The notes under the pieces were generated by a model, which saw nothing but the letters and a program-made list of their open reading frames with translations, searched no databases and had not been told where the DNA came from. A program made the translations under genes and the position numbers. Below, in pieces: positions 41,389-49,398 of a DNA stretch of 54,160 nt. Within the stretch, counting starts at the first letter, position 1. Every line of letters starts with the position of its first letter. Source of the stretch: Streptomyces sp. S3(2020). GTDB lineage: Bacteria; Actinomycetota; Actinomycetes; Streptomycetales; Streptomycetaceae. The stretch covers positions 1-54,160 of the forward strand of contig NZ_JABERD010000048.1 of the NCBI RefSeq assembly GCF_013044505.1. The letters run 5' to 3'.

Positions 41389-42651
41389 TCAACCACCGAG
41401 CATGGTGATGTAGTCGACCAGCTCGCCCGTTACCTCGCCGAATGAGGATTCGGAAAAAATATCTTCGAAGTAGGGTTCGAGGCCATAGAATTGGTGAACG
41501 CCCTCTTGGGCTAGTTCGGCCAGCTCGGTGCCGTGGCGGCGCGTGAAACCATCAGTGTCATCGGGGCGTAGTCGGTCCTGATATACCGCTTCGAGGTCGG
41601 CCAGAAGGTCAGGACGGGCGACGGATGCTCTGTAAAGGGCCGGGCTCTGGATCCGTAGGACGATCAAGCGGAGGAGAAGGTCGAGGCGCGGGACCTGTCG
41701 ACCAGGAGCGTCCCGTGCTACGGCGTGAGTAAAGATAGCGAGATTGACGACACGCTTGATGTGGCGAGGGTTTGGATAAACAATCTTCTGGAGAAGTTCA
41801 ATATGAGGGGCGAGGTCCGGAGGTAGATTGAGTCCTGCGATGAATGCGCCAATGGTGGGAGCGTTGAATGTGGAAAGATAGAGAGGTAACTGGATCATCT
41901 TGTCCAGGTACTCGTTGCCGATCTCAATGACCTTCTCTGTCGTGAATCCGAAATCGCGATATCTAACAGCGACACCGCGGTCAACTACGTCCTTGGCAAT
42001 GGCCATTACAACAAAGATATTGCGGAGATCGAAGAAGAGCTTCATTGACTCCAGCAGGTCCACAATTTCGTCCGGTTCGCAACGATCCAAGTCGTCGATG
42101 AGAATGACTAGCCGAACGCCGCTCTCAGCCAGCCGGTCTGCTTCGGCCTGGAGAGTGGACCTAAGCCGCCGCATCTCGCTTTCCACCAAACCGCGCGCTT
42201 TGGAGTACTCTTCAGCGGCGTTCTTGATGTCGTCGAGTTTGACCGAACCACCGGATACCTTGCCCAGAACGATGTTCGCAGTCAGAGTGCTGATTACGCT
42301 GCCCAAGCGGCGCACCGTCTGGCTGAAGCGCTGGGATCTGTCGTCGCTGAGCGTGTCCTGCAGAGTATGCAGGAGAGGCAACAACATGTTCGGCTCGTTG
42401 CGATAGACCCAGGGGTTAAAGTCGACACGAATGGTCCGTTCGGGATAGTCCGCCTCTAGAGTCTCAGCGATCATGCGCAACAGGCTGGACTTCCCGCTGC
42501 CCCACGGTCCGAAGATGCCAACCGTGAACGGGGTCTCGGTTGCCTCACTCACGATGACCCTCGCCAGCGGACCTACGTACTGGATGAGGCCCAAACCGTC
42601 CATCGCACGTCCCACGGGAGCGTCGGAGACGAGCAGGCGCTCAGTTGTCAT
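41389..42651 (-). CDS. KAP-family P-loop NTPase, first gene of the three-NTPase operon
   Basis: ATG 42651 is used (an upstream open stretch lacks a good site). The 420-residue product has Walker A GPWGSGKS (residues 48-55), the KAP hallmark RVDFNPWVYRNEP after it, and Walker B VILIDDLDRCEPDEIVDLLE (182-201). The insertion between them (~115-165) is charged and helical, without the membrane pair many KAP proteins carry. A typical KAP C-terminal region follows (IGNEYLDKMIQLPLYLS, NPRHIKRVVN). KAP ATPases occur in mobile and defence contexts and usually act at the membrane or as signal switches. GC content is lower than in the flanking metabolic genes. This gene leads the operon. Confidence 0.87.
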   Translation of the reverse strand: MTTERLLVSDAPVGRAMDGLGLIQYVGPLARVIVSEATETPFTVGIFGPWGSGKSSLLRMIAETLEADYPERTIRVDFNPWVYRNEPNMLLPLLHTLQDTLSDDRSQRFSQTVRRLGSVISTLTANIVLGKVSGGSVKLDDIKNAAEEYSKARGLVESEMRRLRSTLQAEADRLAESGVRLVILIDDLDRCEPDEIVDLLESMKLFFDLRNIFVVMAIAKDVVDRGVAVRYRDFGFTTEKVIEIGNEYLDKMIQLPLYLSTFNAPTIGAFIAGLNLPPDLAPHIELLQKIVYPNPRHIKRVVNLAIFTHAVARDAPGRQVPRLDLLLRLIVLRIQSPALYRASVARPDLLADLEAVYQDRLRPDDTDGFTRRHGTELAELAQEGVHQFYGLEPYFEDIFSESSFGEVTGELVDYITMLGG

Positions 42652-42891
42652 AGGTGCCCCTAGTTCCCGGAGATGGCCTCGGCCGACGCAACAACTGTGC
42701 ACGACGGAGTGTCATCGCGCCTGCACTTTCAGATCAACCAAAGGTCTCGAATTGGTTGCCTCGTAACCTTGTTACGGCGCCAGAACCGTTGCTTGACCCC
42801 TGAGAAGGCTCCCGCCTTGGGTGTGTCAATTTAGCGGCCCTGTCTCAGATTCGGTGGTGACGGAGGGTTGTGACGCGTCGTTGACATTGGC

Positions 42892-43217
42892 GTGAGGGGT
42901 GTCAACGAGCTTGTTCAGATGGTGTTTTCGGGCCTGTGCCCGCTGGTCATAGATGACATGGTCGACGAGGGTGAGCGGATCTTAGCGCGGGCGCGGACGT
43001 CGCAGGACATGGCGCCGTGTCCGGTGTGCGGGGTGCCGTCGGGCGGGTGCACGGCTACCACTGGCGGACTGTGGCTGGCGTGCCGGTCGACGGGAGGCGG
43101 GTGGTGGTCCATGTGCGGGTGCGGCGTCTGGTGTGCCCCACGCGCGGCTGCCGACATACCTTCCGCGAGCAGGTGTCCGGAGTGCTCGATCGATACCAGC
43201 GGCGCGCCCCCGTCTGA
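42892..43217 (+). pseudogene. ISL3-family transposase, N-terminal fragment with frameshift
   Basis: Reading begins near MVFSGLCPLVIDDMVDEGER, continues APCPVCGVPSG, then needs a one-base change around 43035 to continue VHGYHWRTVAGVPVDGRRVV and VRRLVCPTRGCRHTFREQV. The paired CPVC and CPTRGC motifs are the zinc-ribbon of ISL3 transposases. It stops at about 43217, where the IS3 element begins. The left end of the ISL3 copy is probably near 42834 (GGCCCTGTCTCAGATTCGG). Confidence 0.75.
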
Positions 43218-43259
43218 CTAGGCAAGTCAGGGGCCTTGACCCGGAATCTTGGACACGGG

Positions 43260-44168
43260 CTATGCGATTTGGGCCAGGGTAGTTGATGTTGTATCGAGCG
43301 TTGTCTCGTGGGCGATGGGGCTGCGTTGTCCGAGGCGGGAGTGACGGCGTCGGGTGTTGTAGCGGTTGAGCCAGCCGAATGCGTCGAGGCGGGTTTCGCG
43401 TTCGCTGGACCAGGTCTTGCGGCCCTGGAGCGTCTCGCGTTTGAACGTCCCGTTGAAGGACTCGGCGAGCGCGTTGTGTGCCGCGTTGCCGATCGCGCTC
43501 ATGGACTGGCGGACGCCGGCTGTGCGGCAGGCGTCGGCGAAGGCCCGGCTGGTGTACTGGGCGAGTTCAACCAGTCGTTGCAACGTCGGGTTGTTGCAGC
43601 GAGCGTAGCTGCTCTTCGAAGACCTCGGCTGGTGTCCGCCAACCGAGGACCTTGAGACGTCGGTGCGCATGTGGTCCGCGATGGCCCAGCTGGCCAGGCG
43701 GCGTGAGGCGAGGTCGATCACGGTGGCCAAGTACAGGCACTTCCCGCCGTCCAGCGGGAGATAGGTGATGTCGCCGACGTACTTCGTGTTCGGCTCGCTT
43801 GCCGTGAAGTCGCGGCCGATGAGGTCCGAGGCCGTCGCCGCTACCGGGTCCGCAACAGTGGTGCGATGGCTGCGGCGCAAGCGCACGCCCGCCAGACCGG
43901 CGCCCCGCATCACCCGTGCGATCCGCTTGTGGTTGACGCGTTCGCCCGCCTCGCGGAGCTCGGCCGTGATCCTGGGGACGCCGTACGTGCCGTCCGACTC
44001 GCGGTGCACGGCCCGTATCCGGGCGGCCCGCTCTGCGGCCGTCCGGCGCCAGTAGTAGAAGCTGGAGCGGGCGATGCCCAGGATGGTGCACAGCCGGTTC
44101 ACGCCGTACCGGCGCTGATGGTCGGCAACGAACTGGTAGCGGTTCACCAGCGCGTCTCCCCGGCGCAA
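43260..44168 (-). CDS. IS3 transposase orfB, chimeric with an IS30 tail
   Basis: The 302-residue frame has normal IS3 OrfB ends: HTH_21-like ARIRAVHRESDGTYGVPRIT, the first catalytic Asp in YVGDITYLPLDGGK, and the final Glu in NALAESFNGTFKRE. After ADHMRTD, the expected segment with the second Asp (family pattern HTDHGAQYTS) is replaced by about 30 foreign residues (VSRSSVGGHQPRSSKSSYAR...) before resuming at AQYTSRAFADACR. In another frame the foreign DNA encodes VLGWRTPAEVFEEQLRSLQQ, the C-terminus of IS30 transposases. The frame stays open but the enzyme should be inactive. Confidence 0.75.
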   Translation of the reverse strand: MRRGDALVNRYQFVADHQRRYGVNRLCTILGIARSSFYYWRRTAAERAARIRAVHRESDGTYGVPRITAELREAGERVNHKRIARVMRGAGLAGVRLRRSHRTTVADPVAATASDLIGRDFTASEPNTKYVGDITYLPLDGGKCLYLATVIDLASRRLASWAIADHMRTDVSRSSVGGHQPRSSKSSYARCNNPTLQRLVELAQYTSRAFADACRTAGVRQSMSAIGNAAHNALAESFNGTFKRETLQGRKTWSSERETRLDAFGWLNRYNTRRRHSRLGQRSPIAHETTLDTTSTTLAQIA

Positions 44169-44448
44169 TACTTCGCCGCCTTGCGTAGGATCTCGCGCTC
44201 TTCCTCCAGCTCACGGACCGTTTCCGCTGAGCGGCGTTCTCCGCCGCCAACGGCGCCGGCGGCTTGGTCGGCACCTCTGCCCGGCGCCCCGGGGCCGGCT
44301 CGCTCCAGCCGCCCGGACTCAGTTCCGCAGGATCTCGGGATTGATCCCCAGATCGGCGGCGACCTGCCGGATCGTCGCCTCGGGCCGGCGACTGGTCCAG
44401 CGCGACCGGGTCCGCCTTGAACTGCGGCGGATAGTTCTTCGTGACCAC
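44165..44448 (-). pseudogene. IS3 transposase orfA, frameshifted
   Basis: Pieces of one OrfA are spread over different frames: MVTKNYPPQFKADPVAL (from 44448), then RPEATIRQVAADLGINPEIL, then RGRRAEVPTKPPAPLAAENA and a final leucine-rich helix. Several one-base changes separate them. The protein would not be made intact. Confidence 0.65.
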
Positions 44449-44530
44449 GAGATGTCCGTTCTCAGACCCTCAGGATCCAGTGTCTCGTGTGTCCAGGATG
44501 AAGTGTCAAGGCCCCACCGCGTCTGCCGAA

Positions 44531-44613
44531 TACGAGACCAACTACTACCGCGGAAAACGAAACCCCAGGTCACAGTCACGACCTAGAGTCTTGATCGAAC
44601 CCGGAACGGTTCA
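44531..44613. repeat. dispersed ~84-bp repeat, copy 2
   Basis: This is the second copy of the repeat at 17964-18047, with six substitutions and one missing base. Translation of the reading matched to copy 1 gives YETNYYRG near the start; the base loss breaks the frame before the TAG. It lies between the IS3 right end (44515) and the stop of the Nudix-like gene (44583), partly overlapping that gene's 3' end. Confidence 0.7.
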
Positions 44614-45173
44614 GACTCGGCAGGGCCCCTACCATCTGGCGCGGTCGACTGTACTGAGGAGTTCTGCAGCGTGAGGTCCGCGGGGGCTCCGGAGCGCACT
44701 GTGCCGTTATCGATGCAGGCCGTTCTGCCTGTGCCGAGGGCCTGCAAGCTGACGAGAGTTCTCAGCCGGGCACTGGGGCACACCTTGTCGATGAACTCCA
44801 GCGTGGGCACGATGCGCACATCGGCTCGGGGATCACGGTAGGCGAGTGTCTCGACAGCTGCACGTGTCATAGGTGTGGTGGCGAAGACATGGACGACAAC
44901 CTTTCGCCGCCGTGTCTGCACCCTGTCCACGGCGACGCGGCGGAGGCGTAAAAGTCCTTCGGAAGGGCTCTGGAGGACGTGCTGGGCTGCCGTCTCAAGG
45001 GACTGCCTGTCGAGGACGCCGCCGACGGGCAGTATGAGTATGCCGCGCAGGTCGGCAACGGCAAGGCAGTCAGCGCCCACTGGCACCAGGAGTGCGACGC
45101 CGACGAGCGGCGGCCTCCAGTCCTCGTATGCGGCCCGACGCTGCTCAGCTATCGCGACGGTAGCGGGCGGCAT
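44583..45173 (-). CDS. Nudix-like protein, last gene of the nucleotide operon
   Basis: The start ATG 45173 overlaps the stop of the aldo/keto reductase gene (TGATG). The 196-residue product has a Nudix-like core: strand VALLVPVGADCLAVADL, then LILPVGGVLDRQSLETAAQH, where the Nudix box would be but with the REUxEExGU glutamates missing. Two further strand regions follow. It may be a degenerate Nudix fold binding a nucleotide rather than hydrolysing it. Its last ~10 codons overlap the dispersed repeat, so the natural C-terminus may have been altered by the neighbouring IS3 rearrangement. Confidence 0.6.
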   Translation of the reverse strand: MPPATVAIAEQRRAAYEDWRPPLVGVALLVPVGADCLAVADLRGILILPVGGVLDRQSLETAAQHVLQSPSEGLLRLRRVAVDRVQTRRRKVVVHVFATTPMTRAAVETLAYRDPRADVRIVPTLEFIDKVCPSARLRTLVSLQALGTGRTACIDNGTVRSGAPADLTLQNSSVQSTAPDGRGPAESEPFRVRSRL

Positions 45174-45946
45174 CAGGTCACACGGCCTTTGACTGCTGCC
45201 ACGATCTCGGCGAGGTGGCTGGGCTGGCTGGTGCCGGGGATGGGGGCGATGTGGCTGCCGTGGTCGAGGAGCCAGTGGAGTGGAGCGGCGGGCCCGTTGG
45301 CGCTGGCGAGGCGGCCAGCGCCCAGCGGTCGGTAGGCCACGTACGGGATGCCGTGTTCCTGGCACACCTCGACAGTGGGATCCAAGGGCTCGTCGACGTT
45401 GAGGACGTTCTGTACTGCGGCGATGGGCAGGTAGTTGCTAGCTCGGAGGATGTCCTCGGGGGTGACCTTCGACAGGCCGATGTGCCCGATCTTTCCCTCG
45501 TCCTTCAGCGAATCCAGGACGGCGAGTTGGTCTTCGAGCGCCACCTGCGAGTCGATGCGATGCAGGTAGCAGAGCTCCAGTCGGTCGACGCGCAGGCGTC
45601 GAAGGCTCGCCTCGACACAGGCTCGCAGGTAGTACGGGTTCCCGAGCGGTATCCACTGGCCTGGCGCGGGGCGGGCCAGGCCGACTTTGGTGGCGATCAG
45701 CACGTGCTCCGGGTAGGGGGAGAGCGCGTCACGGATCAGCTCTTCGACCGTGTGTGGGCCGTAGGCGTCGGCGGTGTCGATGTGGCTGATGCCGTAGGTG
45801 TCCACGGCCTGGCGGAGGATGCTGAGCGCGGTGTCGCGCTCTGGGGGGTCTGCCCAGGTTCCGGGACCGGTGAGGCGCATGGTGCCGAAGCCGAGTCGGG
45901 ACACGGTCTTGTCGGCGATGGAGATGGTCCCTGCGGGCGGAGTCAT
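45173..45946 (-). CDS. aldo/keto reductase
   Basis: The 257-residue protein has the aldo/keto reductase barrel and the tetrad: Asp and Tyr in HIDTADAYGPHTVEEL, Lys in LIATKVGLA and His in LCYLHRID. A late segment (GIPYVAYRPLGAGRLAS) matches the NADPH-binding end. It starts inside the stop of the kinase gene (ATGA, 45943-45946). Within this operon it probably reduces an aldehyde or ketone on a nucleoside- or sugar-derived intermediate, but the substrate is unknown. Confidence 0.88.
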   Translation of the reverse strand: MTPPAGTISIADKTVSRLGFGTMRLTGPGTWADPPERDTALSILRQAVDTYGISHIDTADAYGPHTVEELIRDALSPYPEHVLIATKVGLARPAPGQWIPLGNPYYLRACVEASLRRLRVDRLELCYLHRIDSQVALEDQLAVLDSLKDEGKIGHIGLSKVTPEDILRASNYLPIAAVQNVLNVDEPLDPTVEVCQEHGIPYVAYRPLGAGRLASANGPAAPLHWLLDHGSHIAPIPGTSQPSHLAEIVAAVKGRVT

Positions 45947-46536
45947 GCGGAGACCTCCGCCAGGCAACGCTGGACGGCGATCTCGACGGCGTGGGCGTGA
46001 CTGTCGGGGTCGCTGGTCACGAGCTGATGGGGGATGTTGTCGTTGGCCAGCAGGCGGTGCGCGTGCTGGTCGACGAGGCGCCGGAATCCTGCGTCGTCAG
46101 CGTGGCCGGTGTCGGCGGGCGCGCTCTCGTCGAGCACGGTCGCGAAGAGCAGGTCGTACTTGGGTACCTGCGTGGTGGCGAGGGCCAGGAGCCGTTCGCG
46201 TTCGAGTCGGGGTGGCGTCTGCGCCCGGAAGGCGCACGCGGCGTACCAGTAGGCGATGGCGTCGAGTGGGACCCTGTCGACGAGGACGACTTCGCCACCT
46301 TGGGCGACGGCGCTGACCTCGTCGACGATGCCCTGCGCGACGATCCACTCGGTGGACAGCGCGGTGTGGTGGTGCATCTTCGGCAGGCCGGCCTGTGCCG
46401 CGCGCTTGCCGAGGCGGCCGGTGCGGGCCACGGTGAGGCCGTTGCCCCGGAGTTCCATCTCGATGCGTTTGCAGAGCGTTGTCTTGCCGGTGGAGTGCGT
46501 GCCGAGCACGCCGATGCGGATGGGGCGGGTGGTCAC
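45943..46536 (-). CDS. P-loop kinase (AAA_28/NadR-like)
   Basis: The GTG at 46536 overlaps the exonuclease stop (GTGA). The 197-residue product starts with Walker A GTHSTGKTT (residues 12-20), has a Walker B-like VVLVDRVPLDAIAYWYAACA, and a lid region with ERERLLALATTQVPKYD. This is the layout of small-molecule P-loop kinases such as nicotinamide-riboside or deoxynucleoside kinases. In this operon it could phosphorylate a nucleoside or modified base derivative. The substrate is inferred from neighbours. Confidence 0.78.
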   Translation of the reverse strand: MTTRPIRIGVLGTHSTGKTTLCKRIEMELRGNGLTVARTGRLGKRAAQAGLPKMHHHTALSTEWIVAQGIVDEVSAVAQGGEVVLVDRVPLDAIAYWYAACAFRAQTPPRLERERLLALATTQVPKYDLLFATVLDESAPADTGHADDAGFRRLVDQHAHRLLANDNIPHQLVTSDPDSHAHAVEIAVQRCLAEVSA

Positions 46537-47138
46537 CACAGGGTGGGATCCTTGTCTGGTTCGGGGGCGCCGGGCAGGCCGGGCGGCACGGCCGCCGCGA
46601 CCAGCTGGTCCCAGGTGTCGTAGTGCTCGGCCATGGCGAGCAGCAGTTGGGCCGTGGCGTAGGCGTCGTATGTTGCGCGGTGTCGTCCTACGCGCGGGGC
46701 CTGTGACAAGTCCGGTTGCACGTGCTTGAGCAGGGCGTCGAGGGTGTATTTGGGCAGGTCCTTGTATGTGGCTTTGGCCAGGCGAAGGGTGTCGATGACT
46801 CCGGCTGGCTCCCACGTCGGGAGGTGACGGCGCAGCTCCCGGTAGTCGACGTGGGCGTGGTGGGCGCAGATCCAGTGCTGGCCGAGGAAGGCGCGGACGG
46901 GCTCGGCGAGTTCTGCCCATGCCGGTTGGCCGGCGAGGGCCTCGTTGGTCAGGCCGTGGATGCCGGCCGCGCGCGCTGTGACCGGCCGTTCGGGGCGGAT
47001 CAGCCACGCCCCGGCCGTCGCGGTGTGCGGCCGGCCGGTGCGGATGGGCAGCGCGGCGATCTCCACGAGGTCGGGCGGGGTGGTCCCGTTGCCTTCGACA
47101 TCGACGACCAGGAGAGAGGGCCAGGAGTCATGGTTCAT
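46533..47138 (-). CDS. DEDDh-type 3'-5' exonuclease
   Basis: ATG 47138 overlaps the radical SAM stop. The 201-residue protein shows the DnaQ-like motifs in order: Exo I VVDVEGNG (Asp13, Glu15), Exo II AHHAHVDYREL (Asp98) and Exo III VGRHRATYDAYAT (His153, Asp158), the DEDDh signature. It lacks polymerase-binding extensions. It could act on short oligonucleotides, repair intermediates or a nucleotide adduct. Finding it inside a biosynthesis-like operon is unusual. Confidence 0.87.
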   Translation of the reverse strand: MNHDSWPSLLVVDVEGNGTTPPDLVEIAALPIRTGRPHTATAGAWLIRPERPVTARAAGIHGLTNEALAGQPAWAELAEPVRAFLGQHWICAHHAHVDYRELRRHLPTWEPAGVIDTLRLAKATYKDLPKYTLDALLKHVQPDLSQAPRVGRHRATYDAYATAQLLLAMAEHYDTWDQLVAAAVPPGLPGAPEPDKDPTLW

Positions 47139-48325
47139 GCTGGATAGGGTCCGTTCTCCGCCTCCCAGCCGATGGGGGCCCGGCCGTGCTGGCGGTACAG
47201 GTGAGGTTTGGCGCGGTCGTGGCACTGGTAGCCGAACCCGTGCTGCAAGTAGTAGCGGGGCGGCTCGTCCAGTCCCTCGACGACGATGGCACGATCGTTG
47301 ATCTCAACGTCGCCGATCGCGCCGAGGGCGCGCGCCGCACGGACGACCTCATCCGGGTCGGGTTTGACCCATGCCCCGGCGCAGCGGGCGACCTGCTCGC
47401 GCGGGCAGATGTCGCACAGCTCCCGCACCCCGTAATGGCCGTTGTAGTCGGCCTCGCCGTGCGCGTAGGCCACCCCGCAGCTGGTCTTGCGGAACAGTGT
47501 CCCCCACGGCGCGGCCCCCGGCTGCTGGGCCGCGTCGAAGGCGGCCAGGATCCGCTGCTCGGCCTGCTCCGGCATGATCTTCCGCCGGGCGGTGTCGTCG
47601 TACGGGACCGGCAGACCGTGCCCCTCGTAGTAGTCCTTGATCTCGTCGCGGAAGAACAGGCCCGTGAACACGGTGGCGTGCGCGTGCAGGGACAGTTCAC
47701 GGGCCCGCTCGATGTGCTCGTCGGAGTCGTTGAGGCCCGGCACGATCGGACGCCAGTACAGGATCGTCCGGTACCGCTCGGCGTGCTCGTAGAGCATGCG
47801 CAGGCTGTCGGCCGCATGCGCGGAGTTCACCGGCTCGATCGCCGGGTCCTCGATGCCGGAGTGCGTCACCAGGACCGTGATCCGCAGATTCTGGAAGGAG
47901 TTCAGGACGGCGCAGTCCTCCGCGTCCACGCGCCACCGTGTGATGACCAGGATGTGGTTGGTCAGGCCGCGGTCGTCGAGCTGCTGGAGCACGGCGAACA
48001 GGTGCGGTTTGACCACCGGCAGCATCGGGTCGGTGGCCCGGTTGAACAACTGGATCGGCGTGCGGTGAGGACGGAAGTAGGGGTGGCTGACCAGAGCCTC
48101 GACGGCGGCCTCGTCGGTCATCAGACGCTTCGGCGTCTTCATTTCGAAGTTGTCGAACAGGTGGCGGACGCAGTAGCCGCACTCCAGAGGGCAGCCGATC
48201 ACGTGGTTGAGCGACAGGCCTGACTTGCGGTACTCGATCACGTCGGCGAGCTCGGGCTTCAACGCGCCTATCTGCTCCGTCGTGAGGAGCGGAAGCGAGC
48301 GGCGATGGACGGCGGAAACGGTCAA
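47135..48325 (-). CDS. radical SAM enzyme
   Basis: The 396-residue protein has the radical SAM cluster motif CPLECGYC (Cys45, Cys49, Cys52) near the N-terminus and a barrel of spore-photoproduct-lyase-like type (ILVITRWRVDAEDCAVLNSF, RTILYWRPIVPGLNDSDEHI). A C-terminal set of cysteines (TSCGVAYAHG, LCDICPREQVARC) may bind an auxiliary cluster or zinc. Next to a thymidylate-synthase-like gene and kinases, a nucleotide substrate is plausible, though a DNA-photoproduct type substrate cannot be excluded. It is followed by the exonuclease with a four-base overlap. Confidence 0.85.
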   Translation of the reverse strand: MTVSAVHRRSLPLLTTEQIGALKPELADVIEYRKSGLSLNHVIGCPLECGYCVRHLFDNFEMKTPKRLMTDEAAVEALVSHPYFRPHRTPIQLFNRATDPMLPVVKPHLFAVLQQLDDRGLTNHILVITRWRVDAEDCAVLNSFQNLRITVLVTHSGIEDPAIEPVNSAHAADSLRMLYEHAERYRTILYWRPIVPGLNDSDEHIERARELSLHAHATVFTGLFFRDEIKDYYEGHGLPVPYDDTARRKIMPEQAEQRILAAFDAAQQPGAAPWGTLFRKTSCGVAYAHGEADYNGHYGVRELCDICPREQVARCAGAWVKPDPDEVVRAARALGAIGDVEINDRAIVVEGLDEPPRYYLQHGFGYQCHDRAKPHLYRQHGRAPIGWEAENGPYPA

Positions 48326-48348
48326 GGGGATCTCCAGGGCCGGAGTGG

Positions 48349-49398
48349 TCAGCGGTCGGCGGGCGTGGGCTGAAGCGGAATGGGGGTGGGGACGGCGAGC
48401 AGGCTGCTGCGATGGGCGCCGAACCAGGTGCCGAAATCGCGGCGGGCGGCGCCGGCGTCGTCCGAGGTGTGCATGAGGTTGTGCACGAGACGCTGCTCGG
48501 CGAGGGCACGTTCGAGGCTGTCGTTGCCGAAGTCGCCGCGGACCGTGCCGGGCGCGGCCCGGGTCGGATCGAAGTGGCCGATGAGCTGGCGCAGTTGGTT
48601 GTGGATGCCCGGCTCCCCGTAGGCGAGCGCGACCGACACGGGCTTGCCCGCGTACGCGTCGTCCAGGCCGGCGGGGATGTCCCGGCCGGGGAACCAGTCG
48701 GCGTCGACGAGGAGATCCCAGTAATGCACGTGAGCCTGCCAGGCCTGCACGATGACGTCCCGGCGGCTGGCGACGGTACAGCCGACGGCATCAATCCGTT
48801 CAAGGACGGCATCCACCAAGCCGCGCTCCACCGCATCCGGCTTGCACAGGATCACGGAACAGCGGTCGAAGTCGGGGACCGGCGGGCGGCGGCCGGGCCC
48901 ATACCATGTGCCGTACTCCCGGCGGGCGCTGTCGGGATCGTCGCTGGTGTGGATGAGGTTGCGCACGAGGCGCTTCTCGACGTCCGCGGCGGCGACGCTG
49001 TCGTCACTGAGGTCGCCGCGGATCGTGCCCGTCACCGCCCGGGTCGGGTCGGTGTGCCCGATGACCTGGCGCAGCCGGGCGTGGAGGCCCGGTTCACCGT
49101 GCGCGAGCGCCACCGTGACCGGCCGGCCCGCGAACGCGGCATCGATGCAGGACGGCAGATCGAGCCGCGGCCTTCGGCCGGCGTCGGCGAGCAGATCCCG
49201 GTACACGACGTGCGCCTGCCACGGCTCAGCAATCACGTCCAGGCGACCGGAGACGGCGATGCCCGCGGCGGAGATCATTGCGAGGACCCGGTCGACCAGG
49301 CCACGCACGACGGCGTCCGGCTTGCACAGGATGACCGCCCAGCGCTCGAAGTCGATGCCCTCGACCACGGCGCCGCTCATCGGCCGCCCGCCGCTCAC
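48349..49398 (-). CDS. tandem nucleoside-diphosphate-kinase-like protein
   Basis: GTG 49398 is chosen: GGAGGTG lies just upstream and the start overlaps the stop of the TS-like gene (GTGA). The 349-residue product contains two NDK-like halves. Each has VILCKPDAV(V/E)RGLVD, a GT(I/V)RGD segment, and the active-site pattern with His (RNLIHTSDD, His150; HNLMHTSDD, His310). Both catalytic histidines are present, unlike inactive duplicates. Compared with ordinary NDK (about 140 residues) each half has extra segments around the GRPVTVALAHGEPG region. It may charge a modified nucleoside diphosphate to the triphosphate, or transfer phosphate to a dedicated substrate. Confidence 0.83.
   Translation of the reverse strand: MSGGRPMSGAVVEGIDFERWAVILCKPDAVVRGLVDRVLAMISAAGIAVSGRLDVIAEPWQAHVVYRDLLADAGRRPRLDLPSCIDAAFAGRPVTVALAHGEPGLHARLRQVIGHTDPTRAVTGTIRGDLSDDSVAAADVEKRLVRNLIHTSDDPDSARREYGTWYGPGRRPPVPDFDRCSVILCKPDAVERGLVDAVLERIDAVGCTVASRRDVIVQAWQAHVHYWDLLVDADWFPGRDIPAGLDDAYAGKPVSVALAYGEPGIHNQLRQLIGHFDPTRAAPGTVRGDFGNDSLERALAEQRLVHNLMHTSDDAGAARRDFGTWFGAHRSSLLAVPTPIPLQPTPADR

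Larger units (their letters stand above)
43229..44515 (-). mobile_element. IS3-family insertion sequence with an embedded IS30 piece
   Basis: GGGGCCTTGAC at 43229 and its reverse at 44515, followed inward by the TGGACAC motif on each side, are the terminal inverted repeats. The element encodes orfA (damaged) and orfB (chimeric). No clear target duplication was seen. It truncates an ISL3 gene on its left and abuts copy 2 of the dispersed repeat on its right. Confidence 0.75.

Noticed and set aside
42652..42833. Promoter of the NTPase operon
   Set aside because: No convincing -35/-10 pair could be fixed in this stretch, so it is not listed as a site.
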